From contig NZ_CP075523.1 of NCBI RefSeq assembly GCF_018502385.1, positions 2,688,052 to 2,752,051 of the forward strand: 64,000 bases of DNA, written 5' to 3'. The position numbers were made by a program, and so were the translations under genes. This document shows positions 44,840-54,133 of the stretch, one piece after another. The DNA comes from Synechococcus sp. LA31. GTDB lineage: Bacteria > Cyanobacteriota > Cyanobacteriia > PCC-6307 > Cyanobiaceae. Position 1 is the first letter of the stretch. Every line of letters begins with the position of its first letter. The notes under the pieces are model-generated. The model was not told where the DNA came from, ran no database searches, and was given only the letters and a program-made list of their open reading frames with translations.

Positions 44840-46774
44840 ATGTCTACCGCTGAGATCCGCTGGAGCGGCAGCCGTCGTGACCAGCAAGCCCTGACAGAAC
44901 GGCCCGACTGGAGCGATCTCAGCGGTCTCGAGCAGCTCTGGCCGCGGCTCGCTGAGCGCCATGGCGATACCACCGCTCTGGATGCGCCCCATGCCAAGCC
45001 ACCCGAGCAGCTCAGCTTCCGCGATCTGAATGCCCGCATCGAGCAGGCCGCTGCCGGCTTTGCCGCCCTTGGTGTGAAGCCTGGTGATGTGGTGGCTCTG
45101 TTTTCCGAAAACAGCCCCCGCTGGCTGGTGGCGGATCAGGGCCTGATGCGGCTGGGCGCTGCCGATGCGGTGCGCGGCAGCGGTGCGCCGGTGGAGGAGC
45201 TGCGCTACATCGCCGCCGATTCTGGGGCGGTGGCCTTGGTGCTCGAATCAGCGGAGCTGCTCAGCCGGCTGAAGCTCAGCAGCGAACTGCTCGGCCAGTT
45301 GCGCTTTGTGGTGCTGCTCCAGGGCGATCGTGGCTCGGTGGTGCCGGTGCTTCCCTGCTTCACCTGGGAGGAGCTGATGTCCCAGGGTGCCAAAACACCA
45401 GTGCCCGCTTGGCCAGAGGGCGGCGAGCAGCGACTGGCCACGGTGCTGTACACCTCCGGAACCACCGGCCAGCCCAAGGGTGTTCCCCTCAGCCACGCCA
45501 ACCTGCTGCATCAGCTGCGCCACCTCGGTGTGGCCGTCGCGCCGCAGCCGGGAGATCGGGTGCTCAGCGTGCTGCCGATCTGGCATGCCTATGAGCGCAG
45601 CGCGGAATACTTCCTGCTGGCTTGCGGCTGCGCGCAGAGCTACACCACCCTCAAGCAGCTCCGCCCTGATCTGCAGCGGGTGCGGCCTCACTATCTGATC
45701 AGCGTGCCCCGGCTCTGGGAGGCGCTGTTGGGTGGCTTTGAAGATGCTCTGGCAGCCATGCCCAGTTCCCGGCAGAAGCTGCTGCGATCGGCCCTCCACC
45801 TCAGCCGGTATCACTGCCTCTCGCGGCGTGTGGCGGCGGATCGCACGCTCACGCCCGAGCCGGCGGGCCGGCGCCTATTGGCGGCCGGTGGCGCCCTGCT
45901 CAGCTGGCCGTTGCATGGTTTGGCCAGCAGGGTGCTCTGGCCCAAGGTGCGCCAACAATTGATCGGCGGCCGCCTGCGCACCGCCATCAGCGGTGGTGGT
46001 GCTCTGGCGATTCATGTGGATGGCTTCTTTGAGGCCGTGGGAATCGAGCTGCTGGTGGGCTATGGCCTCACCGAAACCAGCCCCGTGCTCACCTGCCGGC
46101 GCCGCTGGAACAATCGCCGCGGCAGTTCCGGCCAGCCGCTGCCCGGCACGGCGATCCGGATCGTGGATCCCGAGAGCGGGGCGTTGCTCCAGATCGGCCA
46201 GCGGGGTCGGGTGCTGGCCCAGGGGCCTCAGGTGATGGCGGGCTATCTGGGCAAGCCGGAGGCCACTGCCAAGGTGCTCGATGCGCAGGGTTGGTTTGAT
46301 ACCGGCGATCTTGGCCATCTGTTGGCCGACGGCACCCTGGTTCTCACAGGCCGCGCCAAAGACACGATCGTGCTCAGCAGTGGCGAGAACATCGAACCCG
46401 GCCCGCTCGAGGAATGCCTGGTGGCCTGCACGCTGGTGGAGCAGGTGATGCTGGTGGGGCAGGACCGCAAAGCTCTCGGCGCCCTTGTGGTGCCAAAGCC
46501 GGAGACGCTGGCCAGCTGGGCCCGCGAGCAGGGGCTTCCTCTGCCGCAAGACGGCGCCGCCGCTGACCCGGCTCTGCTCAAGGCGCTGACCAGCCGTCTG
46601 AACCGGCGCTTGCAAGGGCGCCCTGGCGCCCGCCCCGATGAGCGTCTGGCGGGTGTGGCTCTGGTGGCGCCCTTCAGCCTCGACAACGGGCTGCTCACCC
46701 AGACCCTCAAGCAGAAGCGCGACCGCATTGCCGAACGTGACGCTGCAGCGATCGCGCTGATTTATGGCCGCTGA
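44840..46774 (+). CDS. AMP-binding acyl-activating enzyme (acyl-ACP/acyl-CoA synthetase type)
   Basis: The 644-residue product adenylates a fatty acid. It shows the P-loop LYTSGTTGQPKG, GYGLTETSPVL, the TGDLGHL motif and the downstream GRAKDTIVLSSGENI hinge. The length and the SWPLHGLASRVLWPKVRQQL segment match the single Aas-type enzyme of cyanobacteria, which recycles free fatty acids as acyl-ACP. It begins 25 bases after lipB. I infer fatty-acid recycling by homology rather than from a substrate-specific residue. Confidence 0.88.
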   Translation: MSTAEIRWSGSRRDQQALTERPDWSDLSGLEQLWPRLAERHGDTTALDAPHAKPPEQLSFRDLNARIEQAAAGFAALGVKPGDVVALFSENSPRWLVADQGLMRLGAADAVRGSGAPVEELRYIAADSGAVALVLESAELLSRLKLSSELLGQLRFVVLLQGDRGSVVPVLPCFTWEELMSQGAKTPVPAWPEGGEQRLATVLYTSGTTGQPKGVPLSHANLLHQLRHLGVAVAPQPGDRVLSVLPIWHAYERSAEYFLLACGCAQSYTTLKQLRPDLQRVRPHYLISVPRLWEALLGGFEDALAAMPSSRQKLLRSALHLSRYHCLSRRVAADRTLTPEPAGRRLLAAGGALLSWPLHGLASRVLWPKVRQQLIGGRLRTAISGGGALAIHVDGFFEAVGIELLVGYGLTETSPVLTCRRRWNNRRGSSGQPLPGTAIRIVDPESGALLQIGQRGRVLAQGPQVMAGYLGKPEATAKVLDAQGWFDTGDLGHLLADGTLVLTGRAKDTIVLSSGENIEPGPLEECLVACTLVEQVMLVGQDRKALGALVVPKPETLASWAREQGLPLPQDGAAADPALLKALTSRLNRRLQGRPGARPDERLAGVALVAPFSLDNGLLTQTLKQKRDRIAERDAAAIALIYGR

Positions 46775-46780
46775 ACCCGG

Positions 46781-46835
46781 ATGAGCGGCAGCGGGGTCGG
46801 CCGGAAACCCGCCCCGCTGCCGCGTTGCCGCTCAT
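46781..46835. promoter_or_regulatory. two mutually exclusive hairpins between the AMP-binding gene and ylqD
   Basis: GCGGCAGCGGGG (46785-46796) pairs perfectly over 12 bp with CCCCGCTGCCGC (46812-46823). ATGAGCGGCA (46781-46790) can instead pair over 10 bp with TGCCGCTCAT (46826-46835). The left arms overlap, so the two folds compete. No T run follows, so it is not a standard terminator; function is unknown. Confidence 0.5.
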
Positions 46836-46874
46836 GGCTGGCGCTGACAACCTGAGCGCTGCTTTTTGATTTCC

Positions 46875-47318
46875 ATGGCCGACGGCAGCCTCTCGATCAA
46901 GCGTTCGATCACCGTGCGCGCCGTGGTGACTCCCCGTTGGAAGGAAGACGCTGAGCGGGAGATCAGCAACGCCATCGCCGGCAGCGATGCCCAGCTTGCC
47001 CAGCTGGAGCAGGAAGGCCAGCAGTTGGTGGATGCGATCCGCAGCCAGAGCATCAACCCCCTCGACCCCCGCGTACAAGAGCAAGTGGGGTCGGTGCAGG
47101 AGCAGGTGGCTGCCAAGCGCGCTGAGCTCGAAGAGCAGAAGCGTCAGCTGATCGAGCAGCAGCGCCAGGTGCGCGATCTTGAGATGGAGCAGATCGTGGA
47201 TCAGGGCCAGCTGGACAGCTTCTGTGATGTGCGCGTGGGCGACAACCTCGTGGAGAAGCTGCAGGTGGCTGTGGTGGTGCGTGATGGCTTGATCGAAGCC
47301 ATCGAAGGCACCCTCTGA
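46875..47318 (+). CDS. YlqD-like coiled-coil protein
   Basis: From ATG 46875 the 147-residue product has an N-terminal strand region (LSIKRSITVRAVVTPRWKEDAEREI), a long central coiled coil rich in Glu, Gln and Lys (about 65-110), and a C-terminal strand region (VRVGDNLVEKLQVAVVVRDGLI). This matches the YlqD family, of unknown function. The frame also allows an ATG at 46866. pdhC follows after an 83-base gap with a hairpin. Confidence 0.82.
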   Translation: MADGSLSIKRSITVRAVVTPRWKEDAEREISNAIAGSDAQLAQLEQEGQQLVDAIRSQSINPLDPRVQEQVGSVQEQVAAKRAELEEQKRQLIEQQRQVRDLEMEQIVDQGQLDSFCDVRVGDNLVEKLQVAVVVRDGLIEAIEGTL

Positions 47319-47329
47319 GCCACTTCCAA

Positions 47330-47356
47330 CCCCCACGCCGCTTGAGCGGGTGGGGG
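47330..47356 (+). terminator. GC-rich hairpin between ylqD and pdhC
   Basis: CCCCCACGCCGCT (47330-47342) pairs with AGCGGGTGGGGG (47345-47356) with one bulged base. No T run follows. A TAAAAT at about 47369 could be a -10 element for pdhC. Weak or rho-dependent termination is possible. Confidence 0.4.
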
Positions 47357-47401
47357 GGCTGTGCCACGTAAAATCCGCCCCAATTGCGCGGCAGACCTCC
47401 G

Positions 47402-48736
47402 TTGGCCACCCACGAAATCTTTATGCCCGCCCTTTCCTCCACCATGACGGAGGGGAAGATCGTGGAGTGGCTCAAAAAGCCCGGCGACAAGGTTGAGCGC
47501 GGTGAGTCGGTGCTCGTGGTCGAGTCCGACAAGGCCGACATGGATGTGGAGTCGTTCAACGAGGGCTATCTCGCTGCTGTGTTGATGCCGGCGGGTGGCA
47601 CCGCTCCTGTGGGCGAAACCATCGGTCTGATCGTGGAAACCCAGGCGGAGATCGCTGAGGTTCAGGCCAAGGCCCCCAGTAGCGGTGGTGCTGCTGCGGC
47701 TCCCGCTCCCGCCGCGGCGCCTGCCCCTGCTGCAGCTCCCGCTCCCGCAGCTGCCCCCGCGCCGGTGGCCGTAGCTCCAGCACCCGTTGTCGCTTCCGCC
47801 CCTGCTGCCGTGGCCAGCGGTCGGGTGGTGGCCAGCCCCCGCGCCAAGAAGCTTGCCAGCCAGCACGGCGTTGCACTCGAAACCCTGCGCGGCAGCGGCC
47901 CCCACGGCCGCATTCAGGCCGAAGATGTGGAGCGCTCCCTTGGGCTCACGGTGGCGTTGCCCCGTGTGGCGGAGGGTTCTGCACCTGCGGCGGCAGCCTC
48001 GGGCAACGGCGTGGCAGCTCCGGCTCCCGCATCTGCCGGCGATGCTTTTGGTCGCCCTGGCGAGAGCGTGAACTTCAACACGCTCCAGAACGCGGTCAAC
48101 CGCAACATGATCGCCAGCCTGGAAGTACCTTGCTTCCGGGTGGGCTACACGATCACCACCACCAAGTTTGATGCCTTCTACAAGCAGGTGAAGAGCAAGG
48201 GCGTCACCATGACGGCCCTGCTAGCCAAGGCGGTGGGTGTGGTGCTGGCCCGTCACCCCCAGGTGAATGCCGCCACCAGCGCTGATGGCAGTGCGATGAC
48301 CTACCCCGCCGGGGTGAACGTGGCGGTGGCGGTGGCCATGGAAGACGGTGGTTTGATCACGCCGGTGCTCGCCAACGCCGATAAGACCGACATCTATTCC
48401 TTGGCCCGCAACTGGGCCGATCTGGTGAGCCGCGCTCGCAGCAAGCAGCTGCAGCCCGAGGAATACAGCACAGGCACCTTCACGCTCTCCAACCTGGGGA
48501 TGTTTGGTGTGGATCGCTTCGACGCCATCCTGCCTCCTGGCACCGGCGCCATCCTGGCTGTCGCCGCCTCTCGCCCTGCTGTTGTGGCCGGCAAAGACGG
48601 CTCGATGCGCGTGGCCAACCAGATGCAGGTGAACCTCACCTGCGATCACCGCGTGATCTATGGCGCCCATGCGGCAGCCTTCCTCAAAGACCTCGCCCAG
48701 CTGATCGAAACCAATCCCGAAAGCTTGGCGATCTGA
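47402..48736 (+). CDS. pdhC: pyruvate dehydrogenase E2 (dihydrolipoamide acetyltransferase)
   Basis: PdhC transfers acetyl groups to CoA in the pyruvate dehydrogenase complex. I start at TTG 47402 (444 residues). The lipoyl domain has its lysine at 44 in VVESDKADMD; an Ala/Pro-rich flexible linker spans about 97-145. A peripheral-subunit binding domain follows (VVASPRAKKLASQHGVALETLRGSGPHGRIQAEDVE), then the catalytic domain with LTCDHRVIYGAHAAAFLKDL. The frame opens further at TTG 47384. Confidence 0.95.
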   Translation: MATHEIFMPALSSTMTEGKIVEWLKKPGDKVERGESVLVVESDKADMDVESFNEGYLAAVLMPAGGTAPVGETIGLIVETQAEIAEVQAKAPSSGGAAAAPAPAAAPAPAAAPAPAAAPAPVAVAPAPVVASAPAAVASGRVVASPRAKKLASQHGVALETLRGSGPHGRIQAEDVERSLGLTVALPRVAEGSAPAAAASGNGVAAPAPASAGDAFGRPGESVNFNTLQNAVNRNMIASLEVPCFRVGYTITTTKFDAFYKQVKSKGVTMTALLAKAVGVVLARHPQVNAATSADGSAMTYPAGVNVAVAVAMEDGGLITPVLANADKTDIYSLARNWADLVSRARSKQLQPEEYSTGTFTLSNLGMFGVDRFDAILPPGTGAILAVAASRPAVVAGKDGSMRVANQMQVNLTCDHRVIYGAHAAAFLKDLAQLIETNPESLAI

Positions 48737-48754
48737 TCTAAACCACGTCTTTTC

Positions 48755-49876
48755 ATGGCCACAGATCCGGCTGATCTGCGTCTATCGAGCTATGTCTTCG
48801 ATTTGCCGGAGACGTTTATCGCGCAACGGCCCATGGAGCCTCGTCATTCAGCCCGGTTGCTGGCTGTTGATCCCGGGCCCACGCCTAGTTGCCGTCATCT
48901 CACGGTGTGGAATCTGCAGGACGAGCTTCAGCCCGGCGATCTGCTGGTGGTGAACAACACACGCGTGCTCAAAGCTCGTCTGCAGGTTCGCCGCGCCAGC
49001 GGAGGCTCCGTGGAGCTGCTCGTGCTCGAACCGGTGAGCGGCAGCGACTGGCTCTGTTTGGCCCGCCCGGCTAAACGGCTCAAGCCCGGAGACGTGCTGC
49101 AGCTGGAGCACGAGAGCCAGGAGCCCTTGCTCCTTGAGGTGGTGGGGGTGGATGAGGCCAGTGGAGGCCGTGTGGTGCGCTTTCCTGCGGGATGCACAAG
49201 CCCTGAAGCGATCGAAGTCCTGCTGGCGCGGTATGGCTCGATGCCACTGCCTCCGTATATCCAGCAGCAGAACGACGATGACGACACCCGCTATCAAACC
49301 CGTTACGCCTCACGCCCCGGTGCCGTTGCTGCCCCCACGGCGGGCCTGCATTTCAGCGACGAGTTGATCGCTGCGATCCAAAGGCGCGGTGTGGAGATGG
49401 CCGAGGTCACCCTGCATGTGGGACTAGGCACGTTTCGGCCAGTTGAAACGGAAGATCTCACGCAGCTGGAGTTGCACAGCGAATGGGTGGAGGTGTCGCC
49501 CAAGCTGGTGGAGGCTGTAGCTGCTTGCCAGGCGCGCGGCGGCCGGGTGATTGCCGTGGGCACTACCTGCGTACGCAGCCTCGAAGCTGTGGCGCAGCTC
49601 AATGCTGGTGAACTCAAACCTCACACTGGCCCGGTGAACCTGGTCATTCAACCCGGATATCGCTTCGCCGTTGTGCAAGGGTTGCTCACCAATTTCCACC
49701 TGCCGAAGAGTTCGCTGTTGCTACTGGTGAGTGCACTGATTGGTAGGGTTCGTTTGCTTTCGCTCTATGAGCAGGCCAAGAGGGAGGGCTATCGCTTCTT
49801 TTCCTATGGCGATGCCATGTGGATTGCGCCGGAGGCCGTTGATTGCCCAGGCCCAACCGGCCAGATGATCGAGTAA
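48755..49876 (+). CDS. queA: S-adenosylmethionine:tRNA ribosyltransferase-isomerase QueA
   Basis: QueA transfers and rearranges ribose from SAM to make epoxyqueuosine in tRNA. The 373-residue product has [30 protein letters not shown], the [22 protein letters not shown] block and [17 protein letters not shown], and [19 protein letters not shown] near the C-terminus. It follows pdhC by 18 bases and ends before a minus-strand terminator. Confidence 0.97.
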   Translation: MATDPADLRLSSYVFDLPETFIAQRPMEPRHSARLLAVDPGPTPSCRHLTVWNLQDELQPGDLLVVNNTRVLKARLQVRRASGGSVELLVLEPVSGSDWLCLARPAKRLKPGDVLQLEHESQEPLLLEVVGVDEASGGRVVRFPAGCTSPEAIEVLLARYGSMPLPPYIQQQNDDDDTRYQTRYASRPGAVAAPTAGLHFSDELIAAIQRRGVEMAEVTLHVGLGTFRPVETEDLTQLELHSEWVEVSPKLVEAVAACQARGGRVIAVGTTCVRSLEAVAQLNAGELKPHTGPVNLVIQPGYRFAVVQGLLTNFHLPKSSLLLLVSALIGRVRLLSLYEQAKREGYRFFSYGDAMWIAPEAVDCPGPTGQMIE

Positions 49877-49884
49877 ATCAGCGC

Positions 49885-49917
49885 AAAAAAAAAGCCGCCG
49901 GCGTTGAAGCCGGCGGC
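49885..49917 (-). terminator. rho-independent terminator of the 174-residue secreted-protein gene
   Basis: On the minus strand GCCGCCGGC (49917-49909) pairs with GCCGGCGGC (49902-49894) around a 6-base loop and is followed by nine T (49893-49885). Confidence 0.94.
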
Positions 49918-49948
49918 AGGGTGTGCTGATTGGATCAGGGAGAACTGA

Positions 49949-50473
49949 TCAGCTCTGGCCCCAGCACATCTTGGGGTTGGCGGTGGTGAGCAGCATGCCG
50001 GTCATGGGCACGTTGGTGGTTTGCAGGGTGTAGCTGAACTCGCTAGGACGCACACCGGTGGGCTTGGCGCACAGGAAGGTGGCGCCATTGGTGTTGGTGG
50101 TGGTCTTGGTGCTGATGCCGTAGAGCTCCAGCAGGTTCACCATGGATGCGTCGTAATCCACCTCAGCATCGTTGCTACCGAGGAACAGCTGGGAGCGGCT
50201 GCTGCCACAGCGTGCCTTGGAGGTGGTCACGTTGGGATACAGAGCAGCAGATGTGTAAGTCACATCACACATCACACCCTTGGAGGTGTTCGAAGAGCCC
50301 TGGATCGACAGGATCGCCACTGAAGTGGGGTTCGCCTGCTTGACGAACACTTGCTTGGGGATGAAGCTCTTGAGATCAATGGCCTCGGCGCTGTTCACCA
50401 GCAGGGCGGGAGCAGCTGCAACAGAAGCGGCGACGGCTGCGGAAACGGCGCCAGCGCGGAACATGAGACGCAT
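49949..50473 (-). CDS. exported protein of unknown function
   Basis: From ATG 50473 the product has 174 residues; the frame opens to 50674 but the extra part is low-complexity and spans the sodB terminator. A signal peptide (RAGAVSAAVAASVAAAPALLVNSAEA) is followed by a compact domain with four cysteines (GVMCDV, KARCGS, FLCAKP, KMCWGQ), which could form two disulphides. No motif is recognised. The gene is a single unit with an AT-rich leader at 50474-50560 and a strong terminator, suggesting substantial expression. Confidence 0.75.
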   Translation of the reverse strand: MRLMFRAGAVSAAVAASVAAAPALLVNSAEAIDLKSFIPKQVFVKQANPTSVAILSIQGSSNTSKGVMCDVTYTSAALYPNVTTSKARCGSSRSQLFLGSNDAEVDYDASMVNLLELYGISTKTTTNTNGATFLCAKPTGVRPSEFSYTLQTTNVPMTGMLLTTANPKMCWGQS

Positions 50474-50652
50474 GGAAATTGCACAAAAGCGTTTTAATTT
50501 TGCCACATAAAAAGCGCCCTCTGCGAAAGTAATTTTATTTGCACTACGTGGCCCTTGGTGAGAATCCTTGCGCTGTCGTTTGTTGTTGCTCGCCTCTTCT
50601 TCTCGGTTTGTCTGTGGTGGTGGTCGTTGGCTGATTGGTTGTGTTTTGGCTC

Positions 50653-50688
50653 CAAAAAAGCCCCCGCATGCCATGGCGTGCGGGGGCT
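50653..50688 (-). terminator. rho-independent terminator of sodB
   Basis: On the minus strand AGCCCCCGCA (50688-50679) pairs perfectly over 10 bp with TGCGGGGGCT (50668-50659), and a T run (50659-50654) follows. It lies 40 bases after the sodB stop. Confidence 0.92.
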
Positions 50689-50727
50689 GGTGTGATTGGT
50701 TGGGTCTGAATCAGCCTTGGGAAAGGA

Positions 50728-51327
50728 TCAGGCGGCGGCGAGATTGGCGGCCACGAAGTCCCAGTTCACCAGCTTGTCGAGGAAGGTGGTGATGTAGTCG
50801 GGGCGACGGTTCTGATAGTCGAGGTAGTAGGCGTGCTCCCACACATCCATGGTGAGCAGTGCTTTCTGACCGTGGGCCAGGGGCAGGTCGGCATTGCCGG
50901 TCTTGGTCACCTTCAACGTGCCGTTGTCGAGCACAAGCCAGGCCCAGCCACTGCCGAATTGGGTGGCACCAGCGGCCTTGAACGCCTCAATAAGCTTCTC
51001 GAAGCTGCCGAAGTCAGCGTTGATCTTGTCGAGCAGGGCGCCGCTGGGGGTGCCGCCGCCATTGGGCTTGATGCACTGCCAGTAGAAGCTGTGGTTCCAC
51101 ACCTGGGCGGCGTTGTTAAACACGCCGGCTTTGCTGGCATCGCCTGCCACTGCGGTGATGGTGTCTTCCAGGCTCTTGCTTTCCAGCTCGGTGCCAGCCA
51201 CCAGGTTGTTGAGGTTGGTCACGTAAGCGTTGTGGTGCTTGCCGTGGTGGAACTCAAGGGTCTGGCGTGAGATGTGGGGCTCGAGCGCATCGAGGCCGTA
51301 GGGCAGCGCAGGCAGCGTGTGAGCCAT
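50728..51327 (-). CDS. sodB: Fe-type superoxide dismutase
   Basis: The 199-residue cytosolic enzyme dismutates superoxide. It shows [18 protein letters not shown], the metal His region [27 protein letters not shown] with an AAQ.WNH.FYW form typical of Fe enzymes, FGSGWAWL, and the [19 protein letters not shown] motif carrying the Asp and His ligands. Many marine relatives use a nickel enzyme, so this is a lineage marker. Confidence 0.95.
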   Translation of the reverse strand: MAHTLPALPYGLDALEPHISRQTLEFHHGKHHNAYVTNLNNLVAGTELESKSLEDTITAVAGDASKAGVFNNAAQVWNHSFYWQCIKPNGGGTPSGALLDKINADFGSFEKLIEAFKAAGATQFGSGWAWLVLDNGTLKVTKTGNADLPLAHGQKALLTMDVWEHAYYLDYQNRRPDYITTFLDKLVNWDFVAANLAAA

Positions 51328-51471
51328 GAGACGTGGGGGCGTTCTGGTTGTTGCCCGGCCATGTGCCGGACGGCGGGCGCATCCTAACGATCGCTTTAGG
51401 TTTCCTCAGCGGCGTTCGGGTCGTGAGAACCGGCCACGGGAGGGGGCGGTGCAGCGATGGAGCAACAAAAC

Positions 51472-51509
51472 GTCCTCAAGCGGATATCCACAGATATCCG
51501 CTTGAGGAC
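51472..51509. repeat. perfect 17-bp inverted repeat (hairpin) between FKBP and sodB genes
   Basis: GTCCTCAAGCGGATATC (51472-51488) is an exact inverse of 51493-51509, separated by CACA. Both flanking genes are on the minus strand, so it lies after the FKBP stop and before sodB. Reading minus, CGTTTTGTTG follows, so it may serve as a terminator. The arm length and symmetry are unusual for this genome. Confidence 0.75.
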
Positions 51510-51571
51510 AGTGCAGAAAAGCCCCGCCGTCGCGTTCAGCGGCCGTTGGGTGGCCGTTGGTCTGGGGAGAA

Positions 51572-52195
51572 TCAGCCCTTGATCTGCAGCAGCTCCACCT
51601 CGAAGATCAAGGTGGCGTTGGGAGGGATCACGCCGCCGGCGCCACGCTCCCCATAGGCAAGATCGGGGGGGATCACCAGCTTGCGCTTGCCGCCCACCTG
51701 CATGCCGGCCACGCCTTCATCCCAGCCCTTGATCACACGGCCGGCGCCGAGGGGGAACGAGAAGGGGCCGCGGCCGTAGCTGCTATCGAACTCCTTGCCA
51801 TTTTCCAGGGTGCCGCGGTAGTTCACCGCCACGGTTTGGCCGGAGCTGGCCTCCGGACCATCGCCCACCACCAGATCGGTGATGCGCAGACCGCTGGCGG
51901 TGGTGCGCTCTTTGGCAACCACCATCTCGCCGCCCAGGGCGGCGGCACCGGAATCGGCGATTTGATCAGGGCTGCCGGCGTCGCTGGCCATGGTGAAAAG
52001 GGTGGGGTTGGGGTCTTCGGGATCCAGCTCGAACTGACCGCTGATGGCCGCATTGGCTGCAGCGGGGGCGGCGGCGACCACGGCGGCCGTGGCGGTCGGC
52101 TGAGCCTGCACGGTTGAGGGTGCCACCAGTTGGCTCACCAACGCCAGCAGCAAGCAGGCCACGCACACCGCCGAGCTGATCAGGATGTCGCGCAT
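51572..52195 (-). CDS. FKBP-type peptidyl-prolyl isomerase, membrane-anchored or exported
   Basis: From ATG 52195 the product has 207 residues; the frame reaches 52315. The N-terminal hydrophobic segment ([22 protein letters not shown]) acts as signal or anchor, then an Ala-rich spacer precedes the FKBP domain (about 100-207): [61 protein letters not shown] and [14 protein letters not shown]. Active-site residues are conserved. It likely helps proteins fold in the lumen or periplasm. Confidence 0.92.
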   Translation of the reverse strand: MRDILISSAVCVACLLLALVSQLVAPSTVQAQPTATAAVVAAAPAAANAAISGQFELDPEDPNPTLFTMASDAGSPDQIADSGAAALGGEMVVAKERTTASGLRITDLVVGDGPEASSGQTVAVNYRGTLENGKEFDSSYGRGPFSFPLGAGRVIKGWDEGVAGMQVGGKRKLVIPPDLAYGERGAGGVIPPNATLIFEVELLQIKG

Positions 52196-52238
52196 GGGCT
52201 GTTCGAGGGGTCTCCTTTTGCGGGATTCTGCCGCAGCC

Positions 52239-52607
52239 TCAATCGGGAAGGTCGTCGTAAAGGCCGGCTTCGCCTGAGCCTGCATCGCTGCGTAGGCGCC
52301 TGAGCTGCTGTTCAAGCCGGTCGATGCGCCCTCTCAGTTCGTCCACCTCCCGTTGGCGGGCCAGGCCGAGGTCCTGCAGCAGGTGATCGAGGTTCCGCCC
52401 CACTTGGCGTTCGGTCTGTTTTTCCAGCTCGGGGTTGTCGCCTCGCAGGCTGGCCAGCACGTCGTCCACCAGAGCTGAGGCCTGAGAGGGATCCAGGCGC
52501 CCGCTGCTCACCCAGGCCTGGGTGACGCTGCGCAGTCGTTCCGCCACCAGGGAGGTGGTGCCGAGGCCGCGTACCAGCAGCTGTTGAAGGGGATTGTTCG
52601 CGTCCAT
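52239..52607 (-). CDS. phasin-like/coiled-coil hypothetical protein
   Basis: From ATG 52607 the product has 122 residues. It is helical, with [24 protein letters not shown] at the N-terminus and heptad-like charge spacing ([24 protein letters not shown]) at the C-terminus. This layout fits the phasin-like (PhaF/polyhydroxyalkanoate-granule-associated) family seen in many cyanobacteria; the role there is not proven. It is divergent from lnt. The 327-residue frame that contains it is an artefact upstream. Confidence 0.72.
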   Translation of the reverse strand: MDANNPLQQLLVRGLGTTSLVAERLRSVTQAWVSSGRLDPSQASALVDDVLASLRGDNPELEKQTERQVGRNLDHLLQDLGLARQREVDELRGRIDRLEQQLRRLRSDAGSGEAGLYDDLPD

Positions 52608-52662
52608 GGCCCCGCCCGTGATTGCCTGCTTCAAACCATGGCGCTTCCTAGGGTCAATCGCC

Positions 52663-54120
52663 ATGGCAGGCAACCGGCCGTTGTGGAGATGGATCGGCGC
52701 CGCGGCCGCAGGCGTTCTGGCGGGGCTGGCCCTACCGCCATGGGGCTGTCCGCCGCTGCTTTGGCTGGCCCTGGTGCCGTTGTGGGCGTTGGGGCCTGCT
52801 CCGGCCCTCCTTTGGGGGGGCGCAGCGGTGCTGATCAGCCATCGCTGGCTGCTGTGGCTCCACCCGCTCGACTGGGTGGGCGTGCCGTTGCCGCTCAGCC
52901 TGCCCCTGTGTCTGGTGCTGTGGCTGTTGCTGGGTGTAGTGGCTGCTGTGTTGGTGGGGGCTTGGCGCCTGCTGGTGCAGCGGCTCGGCCCCGAGCGCCT
53001 GAGCACCGCTGTTCTGGCAGCAGCGGTCTGGGGCTTGGCGGAGGTGCTGCTGGCCAAGGGGCCCTTGTTTTGGATCGGTGTCGGTAGCGCTGTGTTGCCA
53101 GGAGATCGAGCCCTGGCTGGGCTGGCGCAGCTCTGCGGTGCCGGAGGCCTGGCCGCCTTGCAGCTGCTGCTGGCCTGGTGGCTCTGGCGCTGGTTGACCG
53201 CCTGGGTGTCGCAGCGGCCCACCGCCTGGCGTTCGGCGGGCGCCTGGCTCTTGGTGGTGTTGGTCTTGCATGGTTGCGGCTGGTGCTTGCTTCCGGTAGC
53301 CGGTGCAGCGGGCGATCCCGTGGCCTTGCTGGTCCTTCAGCCCGCGATCCCCACCCGAGAAAAATTCAGCTGGACGCAGCAGCAGGCGCTGTTGCGTCGG
53401 TTGGCATCGGCTCAGGCCCAGGCTGAGCGTTTAGGGGTGGATGCACTGGTGTTGCCGGAAGGAGCCTTGGCTCTGGGGGAGACGTTGCCCCGGGAGAGCC
53501 AGGTTGAGGTGCTCAGTGGCGGCTTTCGCCTGAGCGGTAGCGCGTTAAGGAGTTCGGTGCTGCGCTTTGCGCCCGGGGCTCTTCAGCCCGTGCAGGCCAT
53601 CGATAAGCATCGGCTTGTGCCCCTTGGTGAATGGATCCCTGGTGCTGCCTGGCTCAGCTGGAGCGGCCTCTCTGCCGTTGGTGGGGTGACCTTTGGCGAG
53701 CCCTCGCGCGTGCTGCAGCGGCCGGATGGGCCCATCGGGGTGGCGATCTGTTACGAGATTGCCGATGGTGCCGCGCTGGCCGCTGCGGCCCGTGATGGCG
53801 CTGGCTGGCTGCTGGCCAGCGCCAATCTCGATCCCTACCCAGCCCAGTTGCAGGGGCAGTTCGCGGCCTTGGCCCAGCTCCGTGCCATCGAAACCGGCCG
53901 CTGGCTGGTGAGCGCGGCCAATACCGGCCCCAGCCTGCTGGTGGATCCGGCTGGCGCCGTACGTGAGCGCTTGCCGTTGCAAGGCGCCGGCACCTTGGCG
54001 GTGGCCCTGGAGGCCCGCAGCGCGCTCACCGGCTACAGCCGCACCGGTGAGTGGCCCCTGCTGCTTCTGGCGGCCCTGGGGATGACCAGACGCATCCAAT
54101 CTCGAGTGCGACAATCTTGA
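52663..54120 (+). CDS. lnt: apolipoprotein N-acyltransferase Lnt
   Basis: Lnt adds the third acyl chain to lipoproteins in the inner membrane. I start at ATG 52663 (485 residues). About seven N-terminal hydrophobic spans are followed by the nitrilase-type domain (from about 220): LVLQPAIPTREKF, LVLPEGALAL with the catalytic Glu, DKHRLVPLGEWIP with the Lys, and VAICYEIADG with the Cys. All three catalytic positions are present. It is followed by a small metallopeptidase-like gene. Confidence 0.93.
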   Translation: MAGNRPLWRWIGAAAAGVLAGLALPPWGCPPLLWLALVPLWALGPAPALLWGGAAVLISHRWLLWLHPLDWVGVPLPLSLPLCLVLWLLLGVVAAVLVGAWRLLVQRLGPERLSTAVLAAAVWGLAEVLLAKGPLFWIGVGSAVLPGDRALAGLAQLCGAGGLAALQLLLAWWLWRWLTAWVSQRPTAWRSAGAWLLVVLVLHGCGWCLLPVAGAAGDPVALLVLQPAIPTREKFSWTQQQALLRRLASAQAQAERLGVDALVLPEGALALGETLPRESQVEVLSGGFRLSGSALRSSVLRFAPGALQPVQAIDKHRLVPLGEWIPGAAWLSWSGLSAVGGVTFGEPSRVLQRPDGPIGVAICYEIADGAALAAAARDGAGWLLASANLDPYPAQLQGQFAALAQLRAIETGRWLVSAANTGPSLLVDPAGAVRERLPLQGAGTLAVALEARSALTGYSRTGEWPLLLLAALGMTRRIQSRVRQS

Positions 54121-54133
54121 GACATTCTTGAGA

